DNA of 64,000 nt, taken from positions 86,258,501 through 86,322,500 of the forward strand of contig CM075674.1 in NCBI GenBank assembly GCA_037962975.1, written 5' to 3'. The stretch comes from Clitoria ternatea. Its lineage: Eukaryota; Streptophyta; Magnoliopsida; Fabales; Fabaceae. This document shows, piece by piece, positions 60,532 to 64,000 of the stretch. The position numbers and the translations under genes are program-made. Below the pieces are notes generated by a model. The model saw only the letters and a program-made list of their open reading frames with translations. It was not told the origin of the DNA and did not search any database. Each line of letters opens with the position of its first letter. Position 1 is the first letter of the stretch.

Positions 60532-60682
60532 TTACAAAAATAAAACAACAACAGATACACAGAATATAAAACAAAATACAAAATTACAAAGAAAATAAAA
60601 ATAAAAATAACAATAACAATAAAAATATTAACAAGTATGATCTAATCGAATTTCAATATTGCCGATATTTGAGGGACAACAG

Positions 60683-60700
60683 TCCCCGGCAACGGCGCCA
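60683..60700 (-). other. Athila primer binding site (tRNA-Asp type)
   Basis: The plus strand TCCCCGGCAACGGCGCCA equals the 3' end of plant tRNA-Asp including CCA, so the minus strand carries the 18-base primer site, as known for Athila. It lies six bases from the 5' LTR. Confidence 0.9.
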
Positions 60701-61846
60701 AAAACTTGACAGGGCCCGCAAGCGCACGGGTTATGTCGCGTAACATAAAAGACTATCGTTCTCCACAGGGACTGTGTTCAAAGTACCAGCATATTAAAAT
60801 TTAATTATCCACACAATTGATTTTTAAGGTTTTTGTAAAATAAAACACAAAATTAAGTTGCACAGAATACAAAAATAAAATTTACTTGACACTTAAAAAT
60901 CAGAGTTGAGAGTATCTTGGGATTTCGGGGGATTAAGACTCTATTTTATGTTAATGAATTTTAACTTTTCATAAATAAGAATCAAATTAAGTTTTCCAAG
61001 GTGAATTTTCCAAAAGCTAATTAATATGTTCCTCTCGGAATCCTATTAATGTACCTAACCTGTGGAAAGCGCTGCTTAATCCTCAGAAAGGCCCATTATC
61101 GTTTTATGAAAATCCCTTTTATTTCCTCAAAAGAATTTTGATTACTTTCCCGGTTTTACCGAGGTCACAAAAAGCATTTCAAAAATCTTAGGTTTAGTTC
61201 AAAGCTTTCCGGTAAAAATAAATCTCTCGATTCTATTTATTACCTAAACTTACTAATATACCCGCAAGTATACAGTTTTATCATTTAGGTTCTTGTTAGG
61301 AATCACTAAAAGCATTGAGCATTTTTTAAACTAAATGGAAAACAAAAATTTATTTAATTCCAAGTCAAAATAATATTAAAAATAAAATATTATCATACCC
61401 CCTTTATCCCAAGATAATTAATTTAGCTACTCATGAAATAATTCAAATTCATATAAATAATGGAAAAATAAAACATACAAGACATGGTAAAAATAAAGAC
61501 TTACGGGTTTCTCCAAAAGCTCATAATAATTTACCACTGTATTTCCTTGTTGCAGTATTCTCCATCAATTAAAAATTTAAACAACTCACTTTTACAATTC
61601 ATAACTCTTAAAATAAAATAAAGAAAAAGAAAATAAAAGGAGAAACAAAACGAAAAAGAAAGAAAAAGAACGAAGAAAGAAATAAAGAAAAAAGAAAGAA
61701 AGAAAAGAAAAGGACGGAGGAAGAAAAAATAAAGAAAAAGAAAGAATAGAAAAGAGAAGGATACAGGAAGAACGAGAGAGAAAAGAAAGGAAAAGAATTG
61801 AATTCAAGTGATTGATCGATGGTTTGGTGGTGCTATCCGTGTTCCC

Positions 61847-61853
61847 TTTTATA
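61847..61853 (-). promoter_or_regulatory. TATA box, Athila 5' LTR
   Basis: Minus-strand TATAAAA in CCTATAAAAGGG, identical to the copy in the 3' LTR, correctly oriented for gag-pol transcription. Confidence 0.65.
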
Positions 61854-62232
61854 GGCAAAGGAAGGGAAGAAGTCAGCTTGGAAAACACGTTGCCAGTTGG
61901 TGCAATTGTCTTCTTCTCAGCCGTCCCACCATCACAGCTTGGAGACAGCCTGGATGGTGTCAAGTGGGAGAAAACTTTCGGTGCATGTGACTTCCAACTG
62001 TCCCAAATTGCATTATTTTAATATTTCCAATAATTCGGTGCTTGGATTTATTCAGCTGGGCAAATTCCGAGTGGAAAAATGGGTAAGTTTTCATCTTTTC
62101 TGCAAAATCTGAGTGAAAGGGTGCCTTTTGTGCTCAAAATCGAGTGAAAATGGTACTGTGCGTACATAAAACCGAGTGAAATATTCACTCGGTGTTGAGT
62201 TGAGGGGTCGGTATTTAAGAAAACCGGTCGGT

Positions 62233-62315
62233 TTCGCTTGAGCGAGAGTTTCTCGCTTAAGCGTTTTTTGAAGGAAACTGTCTCGCTCAAGCGGATAAAG
62301 GTTCACTCAAGCGAG
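62233..62315. repeat. Inverted-repeat cluster in the Athila 5' LTR
   Basis: TTCGCTTGAGCGAG (62,233-62,246), CTCGCTTAAGCG, CTCGCTCAAGCGGA and TTCACTCAAGCGAG (62,302-62,315). The spacing equals the other LTR; single-base changes differ between the two. Confidence 0.85.
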
Positions 62316-63465
62316 AGGTTCTCTTTCACTGTTTCACTCGGAGAAACCTTGCTCAGATTTGCTTGTGTTGCTCGGAATTGACTAAGAGGGACTCGGATCC
62401 GACTAAAACCATTCACTCGGCTCAGGTTCATGGAGTTCATTCAGAACTGATTGAAGACTCACTCAGGATCAGAATTTATTCAGTCGGTTCCCAATCATTT
62501 TCACTCGGCTGTCTCTGAATTTGAACCACTCGGTTAAAGCTTTGCTTTGGAATTCACTCGGTCACATTCATTTGGATACATTCACTCGGATTTGCTTTGA
62601 AATAGTTCAGTCGGCCTTCATTCCTTGAAATGATACACTCAGAAGTGCCTTCTTGCTTTTTACTCGGAATGGCCTTCAGTCGTCAATCAACCCAGTCGGT
62701 TGTCTTTACTCGAATCTGGCTGATTGAATTTCCTCTCATGTCCGAGCCTTGCTTTGCTCGGAAATATAGGTTTCTAACCCATTTCACTCGGTATTCTTCG
62801 TTGCAGAGATCTCACTCGGACTTAGTTGCAATCAGAAAGCTCCCACTCGGATTTACTTCAGTCAGCAATCCTTTCACTCGGAGAATAGCTTTGGACATAT
62901 TTATTGGAGGTCAGTCTCCTTTTTTCACTCGGAATGGACGCAGTCGGGGAAGTTTACACTCGGAATCACCTCCAACCGAGACTTATTCCATTTCAGCATT
63001 GGTCCTTCACTCGAGTCAGCCATTTATCACTCGGAATGGCTTTGACAGGGAACATTTCACTCGGATTTTCTCCAATAGTGCAGTATTCCACTCGGTAATG
63101 CTCTACTCTGAGTCTTTCCACTCGGATTTGGTCATTTCTGAGTTATCCCACTCGGATTTGGCCATTTTGAGTCGGATTTCAGTGCTCTGAGTCGGATTTT
63201 TGCTTTCTGAGTCGGATTTCAGCTTTAAAAAGAGAATTCTTTCCACTTTGGGCTTGTTCTTCTTGTTTCTTTATCATTTTATGGTCGTTTTTCTCTTGTT
63301 TTTGACCCTTTATTACCTTAATTCCTGTAAAATAACATACCCAAGTAGAAAATAGTGGAAAGAAAGCAAAAATCACAATAAATAAAGGAAATACAGTGCA
63401 TAATGATTAAAGTCCTAAGCAAATTAGACCTAATTTATTATATTATAAAGCACTTATCAACACCC

Positions 63466-63560
63466 CCTTATATACACGAGATATATATCTATTCTTCTTG
63501 CTTTTAAAATTTTTTAGAAAGATATACATATTTATCACTTCCTATCTCGCGTATACAAGG
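63466..63560. repeat. Short hairpin-forming inverted repeat beside the Athila element
   Basis: CCTTATATACACGAGATA (63,466-63,483) pairs with the reverse complement of TATCTCGCGTATACAAGG (63,543-63,560), two mismatches in 18, with a loop of about 59 bases. It lies just outside the ACACC duplication. Confidence 0.6.
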
Positions 63561-64000
63561 ACGTATATACATATGATTTTCTTTGAATTTTGAAAGTAAA
63601 AAGTTTCAAATTATTCAGAATGATAAAATGAACTTTCAGAAAATCATAAGTGATCAAAGATTACAATATCATATCCAAAGAATAAGGTTTATTAAAGTTT
63701 AACCTTTACCTTGAATTACAATCATCCAACTTAATATTGTATTAAGGTAAACTAAAACTAAAGATTTAATACCTCTACTTCGACTGTAACCAATCATTTC
63801 CTTATCTTCAAACCATGTGATTTTGGATCCTACTCTTGTCACATCTCTTCTCCTATCCGATTGAGGATGGGACCAATTTACCCTCTTGTAATTTCATCCT
63901 TTCATCTTGAACTGCTAGCTATATATCATATAACATATATTTTGAACACAGAAATTCAAACAAGAAGGAGTGAGAAACAGAATATAATACTTTACAGATA
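63561..64000. other. Unassigned AT-rich sequence
   Basis: No gene or recognisable element. It does not continue the SIRE-type gag seen to the left of the Athila element, so that element was already truncated here or is too decayed to follow. Confidence 0.45.

Larger units (their letters stand above)
51180..63459 (-). mobile_element. Athila-type Ty3/gypsy element, complete but defective
   Basis: Two LTRs of 2753 bp (51,180-53,932 and 60,707-63,459) with TG...CA ends are flanked by ACACC at 51,175-51,179 and 63,460-63,464. A tRNA-Asp type primer site follows the 5' LTR. Gag and pol are in the expected order on the minus strand, then about 1.35 kb without an envelope-like gene. About 58 LTR differences were counted by eye, roughly 2%, so it is older than the Tekay element. 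It was inserted into the SIRE-type gag remnant. Confidence 0.95.
60707..63459 (-). repeat. Athila 5' LTR
   Basis: 2753 bp, pairing with 51,180-53,932; about 58 substitutions and compensating single-base indels were seen. It carries the TATA box (61,847-61,853), inverted-repeat cluster and CCGAGT array, and would drive the element towards lower coordinates. Confidence 0.93.

Overview
This is plant nuclear DNA, very probably from a legume. It holds one intron-containing gene (37.4-41.0 kb), embedded in AT-rich sequence dominated by LTR retrotransposons of the Ty1/copia Tork- and SIRE-like, Ogre, Tekay and Athila types. Ogre- and SIRE-type families together suggest Fabaceae, possibly tribe Phaseoleae; the species cannot be fixed from the sequence. 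No bacterial-style operons, CRISPR arrays, rRNA or tRNA genes were seen.

Positions 1-33,050 are a stack of insertions inside insertions, readable from the 5-bp target duplications. A decayed minus-strand copia element (160-1603 and 31,859-33,050) is split by a minus-strand Ogre-type solo LTR (1609-31,853, duplication AGTGT). That is split by a plus-strand chromovirus-like solo LTR (2732-29,770, AGTGC). That is split by a plus-strand Ogre derivative (4544-28,477, GAATT), and that by a minus-strand Tekay-type element (15,367-24,789, AGGGG). The Ogre derivative keeps only a broken gag and large tandem-repeat arrays. The Tekay element is youngest: its 2372-bp LTRs differ at about 16 sites by eye, and its gag-pol is open apart from one stop.

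Positions 33,060-37,290 hold a probable old LTR fragment and a long imperfect inverted repeat (arms 34,927-35,577 and 36,719-37,290) ending about 100 bp before the gene. The gene (start 37,398, stop 40,963, six exons, 990 residues predicted) has an N-terminal FHA and a C-terminal PIN domain, the architecture of PARALLEL SPINDLE 1 (PS1), a factor in meiosis II spindle orientation.

Positions 42,270-64,000 are mobile again: a chromovirus-like LTR (42.3-44.9 kb); a plus-strand SIRE-type copia remnant whose 5' LTR is interrupted by a Pack-MULE (45,810-48,880, 9-bp duplication) carrying pieces of a dual-specificity phosphatase gene and of a PIF-type bHLH gene; and a minus-strand Athila element (51,180-63,459, duplication ACACC) with 2753-bp LTRs and a gag-pol broken by several stops and a frameshift. 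The Tekay and Athila LTRs share an unexplained cluster of CTCGCTTGAGCGAG-like inverted repeats.

No novel protein system was found. The most notable items are the insertion stack, the chimeric Pack-MULE, the shared LTR motif cluster, and the PS1-like gene with its inverted-repeat neighbour and internal duplication. All alignments were made by eye.
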